Shown: positions 16,562-24,146 of the stretch, piece after piece
Layout: every line of letters begins with the position of its first letter
Numbering within the stretch: position 1 is the stretch's first letter
From: DASUKL01 sp036278755
Lineage (GTDB): Bacteria > Chloroflexota > Limnocylindria > Limnocylindrales > CSP1-4
Assembly (NCBI GenBank): GCA_036278755.1
Contig: DASUKL010000017.1
Span: 1-61,962 of the forward strand
DNA: 61,962 nucleotides
Direction: 5' to 3'
Notes under the pieces: model-generated
Database searches by the model: none
Seen by the model: only the letters and a program-made list of their open reading frames with translations
Told to the model about the DNA's origin: nothing
Translations under genes and position numbers: made by a program

Positions 16562-17497
16562 CTAGCGAAAGAGATCGTTCGGCAGGAACGCCGACACGAC
16601 GTAGTTGGGATGGTCGACAGCCTCGCTGATCTTGAGGTCGAGGGCCACCGAGCAGAGCTCATAGGCGGCCACAGGCTCGAGGTCCGTCACGCGGACCAGC
16701 CGGTCGATCATCCGTCGCACGGCGTACTTCGCTGCGGCGTAGAGATCAGGACCGACGCCTGTCGTCACGTAGTAGCCCGCGGCTGCTGAGCCGGACCGTT
16801 CCAGCGGTCGGTGGACCTCGAATTCGGGGTGGTCGACCGTGAGATCACGCCGTGCGGTCAGGCGAACGACCATGGTCGCCGGCGCTTCGATACCAGAGGC
16901 ACCGACCTCACCGTCGCCCTGGGCGGCGTGGGGGTCGCCGAGGCCGACCAGGGCCCCTTCGACCTCGACGGGAAGGTAGACCGTCGTGCCCACACCGATG
17001 TGTTTGATGTCGAGGTTGCCGCCGGTCCGTGTGGGCGGGATGGCCGGATGGGGCCCGGGTGCAGCCGGCGTCGTGCCGACGATGCCGACCATCGGCTCGA
17101 TGGGAACCGAGATCCCCGCCAGATAGGGGGCCGGGTCCCGGGTCAGGTCCCAGATGTAGAGCCACGGGTCCGGGAAGTCCTCGGGGAGCAGGCCCGATCC
17201 CGGATAGTTGGCTGACCAGCCGTAGGCGCCGAGCCGGATGTCGAGGATGTCGACCTGGAGCACGTCGCCCGGTCGAGCACCTTCGACCAGGATCGGCCCC
17301 GAGATCGGGTCGATCCGTGCAAAGTCGATCGTCCCGATGGCTTCCGAGGTCGAGGCGGGGGTGATCTGCCCACTCGAGCAGTCAGGCGCCTCGACCGTGA
17401 CGGTGCTGCCGGATCGGACGATGAGCTTCGGCGGATGGGTCGCATCCCAACCGAACGAGATGCCGGACACGCCGAGGTGCAGGAAGTCAGGTCCCAT
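16562..17497 (-). CDS. Acetamidase/formamidase family protein
   Basis: A 311-residue amidohydrolase of the FmdA/AmdA family, which releases ammonia from short-chain amides. Seen are the N-terminal beta-rich VRSGSTVTVEAPDCSSGQI, the GPILVEGARPGDVLQVDILDI core, the GGNLDIKHIGVGTTVYLPVEVEGALVGLGDPHAAQGDGEV metal/active-site stretch, and a C-terminal helical YELCSVALDLKISEAVDHPNYVVSAFLP. GAGGAG lies just before ATG 17497, 15 bases after the DeoR stop. The divergent Liv-type importer could bring in its amide substrate, since amidases are often paired with such transporters. Confidence 0.9.
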   Translation of the reverse strand: MGPDFLHLGVSGISFGWDATHPPKLIVRSGSTVTVEAPDCSSGQITPASTSEAIGTIDFARIDPISGPILVEGARPGDVLQVDILDIRLGAYGWSANYPGSGLLPEDFPDPWLYIWDLTRDPAPYLAGISVPIEPMVGIVGTTPAAPGPHPAIPPTRTGGNLDIKHIGVGTTVYLPVEVEGALVGLGDPHAAQGDGEVGASGIEAPATMVVRLTARRDLTVDHPEFEVHRPLERSGSAAAGYYVTTGVGPDLYAAAKYAVRRMIDRLVRVTDLEPVAAYELCSVALDLKISEAVDHPNYVVSAFLPNDLFR

Positions 17498-17512
17498 CGA
17501 TCTCCTCGTGGC

Positions 17513-18316
17513 TCACTCGGCGATGGTGATGTGGACGCCGTGCTCGCGTAGGGCGTCCACCGCTTCAGCATCGGCTGTCGAGTCCGTGATCAGGAGGTCG
17601 ACTTCGTCGATGCCGTAGATATGCACGAGGCTCACGGCGCCGACCTTCGAGCCATCGGCCACGAGGATCCGCTGCCTCGCATCGGCGAGGAGCATCCGCT
17701 TGATCTCCGCCTCGGCCAGGTTCACGTGGGTCACGCCGGCTTGAGCGTCGACGCCCTCGCACTCGAGGAAGGCCACGTGGCCGTGGACCTGTTCGAGGAT
17801 GAGGGTCCCGAACGGATTGACGAGCGAGTGCTGCTGGCGGCGGAGGGCGCCGCCGGTCAGCATGATGGTGAACTGAGGGATGGCCGCCTCGAGCTCGAGG
17901 GCGATGCGCAGGCTGTTCGTGAAGACCGTCACGTCATGGAGGTCCGATCGCGCGGCCATGGCCGCGGCGACCGCCGCGACGGTCGTGCCGGCATCGAGGA
18001 GGACCGTCTGGCCGCTCTCGACCAGCCCGGCCGCGGCTGCGCCGATGGCCTGCTTGGCCGCGGTCTGGGCGACCTGGGCTTGTTCGTAGCTCGCCTCGAG
18101 CGGCGTGGTGGCATGGTGGATGGCGCCGCCGCGGACGCGTTCGACGTGCCCCTGCTGGGCGAGCAGGTCGAGATCATTGCGGATGGTCACCTCCGACACG
18201 CCGAAGGCAGCACTGAGGTCAGCGACTGATACGAACCGTCGTCGGCGCACGGTCTCCAGCACTTGCGACCGACGCACCGCCGTCGGAAGGCCCGAGGTTT
18301 CGCCGTCGCGGTCCAT
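17513..18316 (-). CDS. DeoR/GlpR family transcriptional regulator
   Basis: A 267-residue repressor. Residues about 15-70 form the DeoR helix-turn-helix (RRRFVSVADLSAAFGVSEVTIRNDLDLLAQQGHVERVRGGAIH). The rest is the DeoRC sensor domain (GQTVLLDAGTTVAAVAAAM, VFTNSLRIALELE, LTGGALRRQQHSLVNPF, RILVADGSKVG), which in this family often binds sugar phosphates or related metabolites. ATG 18316 is preceded by an AGGGAAGGGG tract; an upstream in-frame ATG at 18367 has no Shine-Dalgarno. It heads the amidase operon and is divergent from the Liv operon. The 40-bp dyad at 18381-18420 is its likely operator. Confidence 0.9.
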   Translation of the reverse strand: MDRDGETSGLPTAVRRSQVLETVRRRRFVSVADLSAAFGVSEVTIRNDLDLLAQQGHVERVRGGAIHHATTPLEASYEQAQVAQTAAKQAIGAAAAGLVESGQTVLLDAGTTVAAVAAAMAARSDLHDVTVFTNSLRIALELEAAIPQFTIMLTGGALRRQQHSLVNPFGTLILEQVHGHVAFLECEGVDAQAGVTHVNLAEAEIKRMLLADARQRILVADGSKVGAVSLVHIYGIDEVDLLITDSTADAEAVDALREHGVHITIAE

Positions 18317-18380
18317 CTCAACCCCTTCCCTCTGGGACGCCGTCAGACTTGCATCGCTCCGCAGCATAGCGTAAGCTCAT

Positions 18381-18420
18381 GGCTTCCCGTACCTTTCGCG
18401 ACCGAAAGCCGACGGAAGCC
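18381..18420. promoter_or_regulatory. Interrupted 40-bp dyad, putative DeoR operator
   Basis: Two nested inverted repeats share one axis: outer arms GGCTTCC (18381-18387) and GGAAGCC (18414-18420), inner arms CTTTCG (18393-18398) and CGAAAG (18403-18408). It lies between the deoR start (18316) and livG, the only shared control region of the amidase operon and the Liv/GcvP operon. Protein binding is inferred. Confidence 0.55.
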
Positions 18421-18492
18421 TGAGTCGATCGGCGGTCGTGCCATCCTCGCCAGTTGCCAGAGGACAGCGGATGGAAGAGCCCGGTCGAGCCG

Positions 18493-19320
18493 GTGCAGAC
18501 AGTGGCCGCTGAGATCGCCCTGAAGGCGGCGTCCGTGTCGGTCGCATTCTCCGGCCTGAAGGCCCTGCAGGATGTGGACCTCACGCTCGCGCGCGGCGCG
18601 ATCTGTGGTCTGATCGGCCCGAACGGCTCCGGCAAGACGACGCTGTTGAACGTGTTGTCGGGGGTGATCAAGCCCACCGAAGGGGCCGTCTTCATCGGGC
18701 ATCGCGACGTCACCGGCTGGCCGGCCCATCGCATCGCGGGCGCAGGCGTGGCGCGGACCTTCCAGAACATCCGCCTCTTCGGGCGATTGACCGTCCTGGA
18801 GAACGTGGCCGTGGGTGCGGCCCTCGATCCCGCCCGACCCTCCGGGGCGGCGCTCAAACGGGCCGCGCGGGAGATGCTCGACCGTACGGAGCTCCTGGAG
18901 TTCGCCGAGCGGCGGGCCAACACGCTGCCCTACGGGATCCGCAGGCGCGTCGAGATCGCGCGGGCCCTGGCGACCAAGCCGACATTCGTGCTCCTCGACG
19001 AACCGGCTGCGGGGGCCAACGAACGCGAGTCCGACACCCTGCGGCAGCTCATCGGCTCGTTGCGCCAGACGTTCGAGGTCGGCATCCTCGTCGTCGAGCA
19101 CGACCTCCGTCTGATCATGCGCCTGGCTGACCGCATCATCGTCCTCAACGAAGGACACCGGATCGCCGAGGGTTCGGCTGAGGAAGTCAGCCGGGAGCCG
19201 CTCGTTCTCGAAGCCTATCTGGGGCAGCGCTCGGCCGGGGAGGCGCAAGCCGGCCATCCAGGGCGCCCGCCCACGCCACCGGCACGCGCCGGTGACATGT
19301 CCTTCCCATCGGCCACGTAG
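18493..19320 (+). CDS. livG: ABC transporter ATP-binding protein, LivG type
   Basis: A 275-residue ATPase of the branched-chain amino acid/amide/urea (HAAT) importer class. Walker A is GPNGSGKTT, the LivG-typical FQNIRLFGRLTVLENVAVG follows, the signature is degenerate (LPYGIRRRVEIARAL instead of LSYGQQRR), and Walker B is FVLLDEPAAGANERE. GTG 18493 is chosen; GTG 18502 and TTG 18454 are alternatives. The C-terminal 25 residues are a Pro/Ala-rich tail not typical of the family. It is unusual that livG precedes the receptor gene, separated from livF by livK. Confidence 0.85.
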   Translation: MQTVAAEIALKAASVSVAFSGLKALQDVDLTLARGAICGLIGPNGSGKTTLLNVLSGVIKPTEGAVFIGHRDVTGWPAHRIAGAGVARTFQNIRLFGRLTVLENVAVGAALDPARPSGAALKRAAREMLDRTELLEFAERRANTLPYGIRRRVEIARALATKPTFVLLDEPAAGANERESDTLRQLIGSLRQTFEVGILVVEHDLRLIMRLADRIIVLNEGHRIAEGSAEEVSREPLVLEAYLGQRSAGEAQAGHPGRPPTPPARAGDMSFPSAT

Positions 19321-19375
19321 GCAGTCGTCACGCAGGAGCGTCGGAGAACCCGACGACGTCGAGGAGGATCCAGAG

Positions 19376-20578
19376 ATGAGAGCCACGCGCCTTGCGATCA
19401 CGCTGCTCGCCACCGTTGCCGTCGTCGGCTGCGGCAGTGCCGGATCGAGCAGCAGCAGCAGCCCGGGGGGGTCCAGCAGCGGTAGCGGTGGGACGTATCT
19501 CATCGGCTACGACTCCTCGCAGACCGGGGGTCTGGCGTATTCGGACGTCCCCGCCTCGAAGGGTGTCCAGATGGCGATCGATGAGATCAATGCCAAGGGT
19601 GGGATCGACGGCAAGTGGAAGATCGACCTGAAGCTCGAGGACAACACGAGCGACGCCGCCCAGTCGGCCGTCGTGGCCAAGGACCTGGTCTCCAGTGGGA
19701 TCCAGTTCCTCATCTGCACTTCCGACGCTGACCCCTGCACCGCCGCCGGGCAGATCGCCCAGGCGAAGGGCATCCCCACCATGTCGACCGCAGCGACGTC
19801 GCCGACCCTTCCCGCTTCCGTGGGCGACGACATGTTCCTGAGTGTCTTCGGCGACAACACCCAGGACACCGTCCTGGCGGACTACGCCATCGGCCAGGGA
19901 TACAAGTCGGCCTATCTGCTGTGCTCGCCTGACTCCTCGTATACGTCGAAGTCATGCGACTACTTCACGCAGGTCTTCGAAAAGAAGGGCGGCACGGTCG
20001 TCGGTCGGGCCTCCTACTCCCTGGGTGCCTCCGACTTCAGTGCCACGGTCACCAAGATCCAGAACCTCTCGCCCGCCCCTGACGTGATCATGACCCCGGC
20101 CTACCCGGCTGATGGTCCGACATTCATCAAGCAGCTCCGCGCCGCTGGGGTCCAGACCCCGGTCATCTCGATGGACGGCATGGACTCCCAGGACACCATC
20201 ACGGGTGGCGGTGCGGCCGTGAACGGGCTGGTCTTCACCACCCACGGCTTCCCCGCCCCGGGGACGCCGATGGCCGACTTCTGGACCGCGTACCAGAAGA
20301 AGTACGGCAGCCCGCCTGACAGCGTCTTCGCGGCGACCGGCTATGACCTCATGCACATCATCGAGGCTGCCGTCACAGCCGCGGGCACGACCGATCCGGC
20401 CAAGGTCCGTGACGCCCTGGACAACTTGCAGGACGTCCAGGGAGTGACCGGGCCGATCACCTACAAGGGCCAGAACCGGATCCCCCTCAAGACCGTCTAC
20501 CTGGTCCAGGTCGTGGACGGGAAGTTCCAGCTCCTCAAGACCCTGACGCCCGACTCGGCCGACATCCCCACGCCCTAG
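19376..20578 (+). CDS. ABC transporter substrate-binding lipoprotein, LivK type
   Basis: A 400-residue receptor (Peripla_BP_6 fold). The signal peptide is LAITLLATVAVVGC with the lipobox VVGC, followed by a Ser/Gly tether. The mature part opens TYLIGYDSSQTGGLAYSDVPASKGVQMAIDEINAKGGI, the classic start of amino acid/amide receptors, and continues with LVSSGIQFLICTSDADPCTAAGQIAQ. GAGGAGG is 8 bases before ATG 19376. A 6-bp hairpin (CGTCGG/CCGACG, 19339-19355) precedes the Shine-Dalgarno. The ligand may be an amino acid, amide or related nitrogen compound; the operon suggests that it feeds the GcvP-like enzymes. Confidence 0.9.
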   Translation: MRATRLAITLLATVAVVGCGSAGSSSSSSPGGSSSGSGGTYLIGYDSSQTGGLAYSDVPASKGVQMAIDEINAKGGIDGKWKIDLKLEDNTSDAAQSAVVAKDLVSSGIQFLICTSDADPCTAAGQIAQAKGIPTMSTAATSPTLPASVGDDMFLSVFGDNTQDTVLADYAIGQGYKSAYLLCSPDSSYTSKSCDYFTQVFEKKGGTVVGRASYSLGASDFSATVTKIQNLSPAPDVIMTPAYPADGPTFIKQLRAAGVQTPVISMDGMDSQDTITGGGAAVNGLVFTTHGFPAPGTPMADFWTAYQKKYGSPPDSVFAATGYDLMHIIEAAVTAAGTTDPAKVRDALDNLQDVQGVTGPITYKGQNRIPLKTVYLVQVVDGKFQLLKTLTPDSADIPTP

Positions 20579-20596
20579 CGGTCGAACCGGCGACCG

Positions 20597-21316
20597 ATGC
20601 CCCTGCTATCCGTCGAACACCTTGACGTCACGTACGGCGCTATCCGCGCCGTACGTGACGTGAGCCTCAGCGTCGAGCCGGGCGAGATCGTCGCGATCCT
20701 GGGTGCCAACGGGGCGGGCAAGTCCAGCACGCTCAACGCGATCATGGGCCTCGCTCCCAAGACGGGTGGCCGGGTGGTCTTCGACGGTGACGAGGTCCAG
20801 GGCCTCGGCCCCGAACGCATCGTCCGACGGGGTATGACCCTGACGCCCGAAGGTCGTCGGATCTTCCCCAAGCTCACCGTCGAGGAGAACCTGACACTCG
20901 GGGCGATCCCCCTGCGCGACCGCAGCCACGCCGCCGGCCTGCGGGCGGGGATGTTCGAGCGGTTCCCGATCCTTCGCCAGCGCCGAGCTCAGGCGGCAGG
21001 CACGCTGTCCGGCGGCGAGCAACAGCAACTTGCCATCGCCCGGTCGCTGATGTGCGAGCCGCGGCTGCTCATGCTCGATGAACCGTCGCTCGGTCTTGCC
21101 CCCCGGTTCGTGGATCTGATCTTCGATCTGCTCGTCGCCCTCCGCGGCGACGGCGTGACGATCCTGCTCGTCGAGCAGAACGTGGATCGCACGCTCTCGA
21201 TCGGTGATCGAGGCTACGTGCTGGCATCCGGCGAGCTCCGACTGTCGGGCTCGGCCGACGACCTGCGGCGATCCACGGGCGTCGAGCGCGCCTACCTTGG
21301 CATCGGGGCCGACTGA
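20597..21316 (+). CDS. livF: ABC transporter ATP-binding protein, LivF type
   Basis: A 239-residue second ATPase. Walker A is GANGAGKSS, the LivF-specific LTPEGRRIFPKLTVEENLTLGA follows, the signature is LSGGEQQQLAIARSL and Walker B is LLMLDEPSLGLAP. Length is normal. Codons about 10-22 contain a perfect 16-bp inverted repeat (20625-20661). The stop and the livH start overlap as TGATG. It energises uptake with the LivG-type subunit. Confidence 0.93.
   Translation: MPLLSVEHLDVTYGAIRAVRDVSLSVEPGEIVAILGANGAGKSSTLNAIMGLAPKTGGRVVFDGDEVQGLGPERIVRRGMTLTPEGRRIFPKLTVEENLTLGAIPLRDRSHAAGLRAGMFERFPILRQRRAQAAGTLSGGEQQQLAIARSLMCEPRLLMLDEPSLGLAPRFVDLIFDLLVALRGDGVTILLVEQNVDRTLSIGDRGYVLASGELRLSGSADDLRRSTGVERAYLGIGAD
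20625..20661 (+). repeat. Perfect 16-bp inverted repeat inside the start of livF
   Basis: The left arm ACGTCACGTACGGCGC (20625-20640) and right arm GCGCCGTACGTGACGT (20646-20661) are exact reverse complements around a TATCC loop. They begin about 28 bases after the livF start codon. On mRNA this would be a very stable hairpin close to the ribosome entry region; on DNA it could be a protein site. It is longer than expected by chance in coding sequence. Confidence 0.75.
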
Positions 21317-22203
21317 TGGACCTCGTCGCTCAGCAATTCATCAACGCCCTGAGCCTCGGCGGCATCTACGCCTTGCTGGCCCTCGGGCTGGCCATCGTGT
21401 TCAGCGTCATGGGCATGGTCAACTGGGCCCACGGCGAGATCATGACCTTGAGCGGCTATGCCATGTGGATGGTGACGAGTCAGCTCCACGCGCCGATCGT
21501 CGTCACCTTCCTGGTGGCCGTGGGGACCGGCCTCGTGGCCGCCCTGGCCATGGAGCGCATCGCCTTCCGGCCGGTGCGCGGCTCGAGCCAGGTCACGATG
21601 ATGTTCACGAGCTTCGCCCTCTCGATCACCCTCCAGGTGATCTTCCAGGACCTCATCTCGCCGCGTCCGAGAGGCGTGCAACTCCCGGCTGCGCTGAGCC
21701 AGGTCATCCCCGTGTTCGGTCTGCGGATCGGGATCATCCAGGTCACCGCCTTCATCCTGGTCCTCCTCTCGCTCGGCCTCCTGACGCTCTTCCTGCGCCG
21801 AACGACCATCGGCATCAGCATGCGGGCGGCGTCCGAGGACTTCGTCGTGGCCCGCCTGATGGGTATCCGGGCGGACGCCGTCATCGCCGTCGCCTTCGCT
21901 ATCTCGGGGATCCTTGCCGGGGTCGCCGGCTTCCTCTGGGTGGCCCAGCACGGCTCGGTCCAACCCACGACCGGGCTGACCCCGGTGATCAAGGCCTTCA
22001 TCGCGGCGGTCTTCGGCGGATTCGGCAGCCTGCCGGGAGCCGTGCTCGGCGGATTCGTGCTCGGCTTCATCGAGATCATGCTGCAGGCCTGGCTCCCGCA
22101 GGCCGCTCTGCCCTATACCGACGCCCTCTCCGTAGGGATCGTCATCCTGATCCTGCTCTGGCGGCCGAACGGGCTGCTCGGCACCGTCACGGATCGAGCC
22201 TGA
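21316..22203 (+). CDS. livH: ABC transporter permease, LivH type
   Basis: A 295-residue permease with about eight hydrophobic segments. It opens FINALSLGGIYALLALGLAIVFSVMGMVNWAHGEIM, diagnostic for LivH, and contains the cytoplasmic loop TIGISMRAASEDFVVARLMGI that contacts the ATPase, then AVFGGFGSLPGAVLGGFVLGFIE. It is translationally coupled on both sides (TGATG). It forms the channel with LivM. Confidence 0.94.
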   Translation: MDLVAQQFINALSLGGIYALLALGLAIVFSVMGMVNWAHGEIMTLSGYAMWMVTSQLHAPIVVTFLVAVGTGLVAALAMERIAFRPVRGSSQVTMMFTSFALSITLQVIFQDLISPRPRGVQLPAALSQVIPVFGLRIGIIQVTAFILVLLSLGLLTLFLRRTTIGISMRAASEDFVVARLMGIRADAVIAVAFAISGILAGVAGFLWVAQHGSVQPTTGLTPVIKAFIAAVFGGFGSLPGAVLGGFVLGFIEIMLQAWLPQAALPYTDALSVGIVILILLWRPNGLLGTVTDRA

Positions 22204-23306
22204 TGGGCGGACGCGTCGATCTCGACTCGCCCTGGTGGCGGACCGTCGTCGGTTCCACCATGCTCGCCGTACCGCTCATCGTGCTCGCTCTGCTGGTCGA
22301 ACTCTTCATGGGCGCCACCGAAGAGCAGGTGGCGGTCAACTTCTTCATCTCGCTCGTCGCGGTCGTCGGCTTCGGTGTCTACAGCGGGAACAGCGGGATC
22401 ATGTCGTTCGGCCACGTAGCCTTCATGGGCATCGGGGCCTACGTGTCGGCTCTGCTGACGATGCCGGCCGCCATCAAGGCCACAGCCCTCCCGAACCTCG
22501 CGCCGTGGGTCCAGCAGCTGGAGCTGCCGTTCGTCCTCGGCCTGGTGGGCGTGGCCATCGTGGTCGCCATCGTCGCCCTCCTGTTCGGTATCCCCTTCGC
22601 CCGGCTGTCGGTCGAATCGACGTCGGTGGCCTCGTTCGCCGTGCTCCTGATCGTCTACGTCGTCCTCGTCGCCAGCGCCGACGTGACCCGCGGCAGCCAG
22701 ACCTTCTACGGCGTCCCTCCCGACGCCTCCCTGCCCGTGGTCGTGGTGGCCGCCATCGGTGCCGTCCTGGTGGCCCGGTTCTTCCGCGAGTCCACGCCTG
22801 GCCTCCGACTGCGGGCCAGCCGCGAGGACGAGCTGGCCTCGCGGTCGATGGGCGTGAACGTGCCCTGGCTCCGTCTTTGGTCCTGGGTCCTCAGCGCGGT
22901 GATCGCCGGCCTTGCCGGGGCGCTCCTCGGAGCGAACCTGACCGCCTTCTCGCCGAAGCAGTTCTACTTCACCCTGCAATTCACGCTGCTGGCCATGCTC
23001 GTCGTGGGCGGCACGTCGACGGTCTCGGGGGCGGTCGGGGGCACGTTCCTGGTCTCCCTCCTCCTGGAGGCGGCGCGACGGATCGAAGCGGCCCTCTACG
23101 GGGTCGTGATCGGGCCCATCCATCTCCAGGCCTTCGGCCTCCAGACCCTGACCCTGGGGCTCGTCATCCTCGTCGTCATGTACCGCCTGCGAGACGGGTT
23201 GTTCGGTCTGCGCGAACTCGACGAGGTGGTCCTGGCCTGGTGGCATCGTCCGAGGAGCACGCCCTCCGCACCTCCGACGACCCCCGCTGACCAGGCGGGC
23301 GACTGA
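22203..23306 (+). CDS. livM: ABC transporter permease, LivM type
   Basis: A 367-residue permease. The LivM signature VVGFGVYSGNSGIMSFGHVAFMGIGAYVSALLTMP is present, as are LRASREDELASRSMGVNVPWLRLWSWVLSAVIAGLAGALLG and the late VGGTSTVSGAVGGTFLV. It starts at ATG 22203, overlapping the livH stop. The final 35 residues are a hydrophilic tail after the last helix (RDGLFGLRELDEVVLAWWHRP). It completes the importer; the next gene is 12 bases on and probably co-transcribed. Confidence 0.93.
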   Translation: MGGRVDLDSPWWRTVVGSTMLAVPLIVLALLVELFMGATEEQVAVNFFISLVAVVGFGVYSGNSGIMSFGHVAFMGIGAYVSALLTMPAAIKATALPNLAPWVQQLELPFVLGLVGVAIVVAIVALLFGIPFARLSVESTSVASFAVLLIVYVVLVASADVTRGSQTFYGVPPDASLPVVVVAAIGAVLVARFFRESTPGLRLRASREDELASRSMGVNVPWLRLWSWVLSAVIAGLAGALLGANLTAFSPKQFYFTLQFTLLAMLVVGGTSTVSGAVGGTFLVSLLLEAARRIEAALYGVVIGPIHLQAFGLQTLTLGLVILVVMYRLRDGLFGLRELDEVVLAWWHRPRSTPSAPPTTPADQAGD

Positions 23307-23318
23307 CCCAGGACGGGC

Positions 23319-24146
23319 ATGGACAGAGGAAGGATGGACACGGTGAAGGAGCCCAGGGCGAAAGGCCGGCGCGTGGTGGTGACCGGTGGAGCGAGCGGCA
23401 TCGGGCTGGCCACGGCGGCTCGGTTCGCCGCCGATGGGGCCCGCGTGGCCGTGCTCGACCGCGACGAGGCCGGCTTGGGCCAGCTGAGCGAGAGCGATGT
23501 CGGCGTGGCGGCCACCGTGCGCTGCGACGTCAGCGACCCCGATGACGTCGTCGCCGCCTTCGAGGCCGTCGACGCCGCGTTGGGCGGGATCGATGTCCTG
23601 GTGGCCAATGCCGGCATCAGCATCCGTCACCCCTTCCTGGACATCACGCCCGCCGATTGGCACCGCGTGCTGGCCGTCAATCTCGATGGCGTCTTCTTCT
23701 GCGCCCAGCAGGCGGCGCGGCGCATGGTCGCCGCCGGGAGCGGGGTCATCCTCATGACGGCCTCGACGAACGGCGTGGTCGGCCATCCCTTCTATGCGGA
23801 CTACAACGCATCCAAGGCAGGCGTCCTCCTGCTCATGCGCTCGATGGCCCTCGAGCTCGCCCCGCTCGTCCGCGTCAATGCCGTCTGCCCGGGGTATGTC
23901 CTCACCCCGATGCAGCAGGCGGAATACACGCCGGCCATGCTCGACGCGACCAACGCCAAGATCCCTCTCGGGCGGCATGCACGGCCGGACGAGGTGGCCT
24001 CCCTCTTCGCCTTCCTGGCCTCCGACGAGGGCGCCTATCTCACCGGGGCCGCGGTACCGATCGACGGCGGAGAGCTCGCGGGCGGTCTCGCCAGCCGTGA
24101 TTGGGACCGACCCACCGGATCAGACGCCCCAGGAGAGCCTGCATGA
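23319..24146 (+). CDS. Short-chain dehydrogenase/reductase (first of two in this operon)
   Basis: A 275-residue NAD(P)-dependent oxidoreductase. The cofactor motif is VVVTGGASGIGLATA, NAG appears in VLVANAGISIR, the catalytic Ser is in ILMTASTNG, and YxxxK is YNASK (YADYNASKAG). Asp in VAVLDRDEAG suggests a preference for NAD over NADP. ATG 23319 is given; ATG 23334 and GTG 23343 lie in frame, and the GGAAGG at 23328-23333 would suit the GTG. Its stop overlaps gcvPA (ATGA). It may oxidise a hydroxyl group of the imported compound or of a product of the GcvP-like enzyme. Confidence 0.88.
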   Translation: MDRGRMDTVKEPRAKGRRVVVTGGASGIGLATAARFAADGARVAVLDRDEAGLGQLSESDVGVAATVRCDVSDPDDVVAAFEAVDAALGGIDVLVANAGISIRHPFLDITPADWHRVLAVNLDGVFFCAQQAARRMVAAGSGVILMTASTNGVVGHPFYADYNASKAGVLLLMRSMALELAPLVRVNAVCPGYVLTPMQQAEYTPAMLDATNAKIPLGRHARPDEVASLFAFLASDEGAYLTGAAVPIDGGELAGGLASRDWDRPTGSDAPGEPA

